From Alkalibacterium sp. (GTDB lineage Bacteria > Bacillota > Bacilli > Lactobacillales > Carnobacteriaceae_A): a stretch of DNA of 64,000 nucleotides. This document shows, one piece after another, positions 63,557-64,000 of the stretch; position 1 is the first letter of the stretch; each line of letters begins with the position of its first letter. Under the pieces are notes generated by a model. It was given only the letters and a program-made list of their open reading frames with translations. It was not told the origin of the DNA and searched no databases. Location: positions 1 through 64,000 of the forward strand of contig JAFIFE010000011.1 in the NCBI GenBank assembly GCA_020832185.1, in the 5' to 3' direction. The position numbers and the translations under genes were made by a program.

Positions 63557-64000
63557 TCAATACTTCGTCTGCCAGTCATACTCCATATGCTTTGCCGTGT
63601 TCTGAGCTGTTTCTTTGCTGTATAAAACGGCAACTAAGTGAAGCGCCATTTCGATTCCGGCAGATATACCAGCAGAAGTGATGAGATGACCCTGATCCAC
63701 AAATTTAACATCCCGCAAGACCGTAACGTTTGGGAAAGCTGATTCCATTCGGTCAAGTGCCGTCCAGTGTGTTGTTGCGCTTTTTCCTGCAAGCAGTCCG
63801 GCTTCTCCTAAAATAAATGACCCCGTACAGACTGATGTCATTTTATGGACAGACTCATTTTGACGCTTGACCCATTCAACTACGACCGGATTTTTACTTT
63901 CCACTTCACGTGCACCGTATCCACCAGGTACAACTAATATATCGAGTGGCGGGTGATTCTCAAAGTGATAATCCGGCTCGACTTTTAATCCATTGCGTGC
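63557..64000 (-). CDS. DJ-1/PfpI-family protein, partial (5' end beyond window)
   Basis: At least 148 residues; the frame is open to the right edge, so the N-terminus is missing. DILVVPGGYGAREVES near residue 20 of the visible part is the oxyanion-hole block. SVCTGSFILGEAGLL holds the nucleophile Cys, and ATTHWTALDRME the supporting His. The C-terminus ends in HMEYDWQTKY. This is the glutamine-amidotransferase-like PfpI group (isonitrile hydratase or GlxA-like). Role unknown. The GTG at 63904 is internal and is not the start. Confidence 0.9.
   Translation of the reverse strand, partial: ARNGLKVEPDYHFENHPPLDILVVPGGYGAREVESKNPVVVEWVKRQNESVHKMTSVCTGSFILGEAGLLAGKSATTHWTALDRMESAFPNVTVLRDVKFVDQGHLITSAGISAGIEMALHLVAVLYSKETAQNTAKHMEYDWQTKY

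Noticed and set aside
63557-63904. GTG at 63904 as start of the DJ-1 family gene
   Set aside because: The frame continues upstream to the window edge with conserved family sequence (DILVVPGGYG), so the gene is simply cut by the edge.
1-64000. CRISPR arrays, tRNA, rRNA or phage genes
   Set aside because: No regular spaced repeats, no cloverleaf or rRNA-like sequence and no phage structural genes were seen on either strand.

Overview
The window reads as chromosomal DNA of a low-GC Gram-positive bacterium of the order Lactobacillales. Marine or halophilic Carnobacteriaceae (Marinilactibacillus/Alkalibacterium-like) would fit, but that is inference from gene content and style, not a database match. 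Supporting signs are strong AGGAGG ribosome sites, CpsB/C/D tyrosine-phosphorylation genes, an LCP ligase, a GW-module autolysin, a fused amino-acid binding protein/permease, and LacI control of sugar uptake. No rRNA, tRNA, CRISPR array or prophage was seen.

Layout: roughly two thirds of the window (1-43.4 kb, almost all on the minus strand) is surface-polysaccharide biosynthesis in three adjoining blocks. Block A (43.4 to 30.3 kb, reading with transcription) starts at an extended -10 promoter near 43.42 kb. It holds four sugar-transfer genes, a Wzx flippase, UDP-GlcNAc 2-epimerase, two paralogous Wzy-like proteins, an EpsG-like protein, a large WbaP/EpsE-type initiating transferase, and a Wzz-like protein whose C-terminal domain looks like a CpsD kinase without its P-loop. 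It ends at a strong terminator. A large GW-module glucosaminidase (27.3-30.1 kb) follows as its own unit. Block B (27.2 to 16.7 kb, very AT-rich) carries RmlA and RmlB but no RmlC/RmlD. It also has a VioA/WecE-type sugar aminotransferase, a GNAT acyltransferase, an ATP-grasp ligase, a P-loop protein, a second PLP-fold protein, a WecF-like (GT56) transferase and a Wzx. Together these suggest a dTDP-4-amino-4,6-dideoxyhexose, possibly N-acylated or amino-acylated. Block C (16.6 kb to the left edge) is a CpsCDB-type capsule/EPS operon: LCP protein, Ugd, CpsC, CpsD, CpsB, a UDP-GlcNAc 4,6-dehydratase, a PglC-like initiating transferase, a 4-ketoreductase-like SDR, glycosyltransferases, a beta-propeller protein, a TupA-like ATP-grasp protein and a Wzx. 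Its far end is broken by two degenerate IS30-family remnants.

43.6-47.2 kb holds an amino-acid ABC transporter and a divergent galE. 47.5-60.1 kb is a beta-glucan (laminarin-type) utilisation locus: secreted GH16 glucanase with flanking carbohydrate-binding modules, a GH94-like/GH161-type phosphorylase, an intracellular GH30, a MalEFG-like importer, a LacI regulator with two identical 12-bp palindromic operators, and a YesL-family membrane protein. The expected flow is extracellular cleavage by GH16, oligosaccharide import, then intracellular phosphorolysis and hydrolysis.

The right end holds a YihY-family membrane protein, an MGT-type glycosyltransferase, an aminoglycoside-phosphotransferase-fold protein and a partial DJ-1/PfpI protein. 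A related palindromic element (about 50 bp) sits in both convergent intergenic spacers (47.4 and 62.45 kb).
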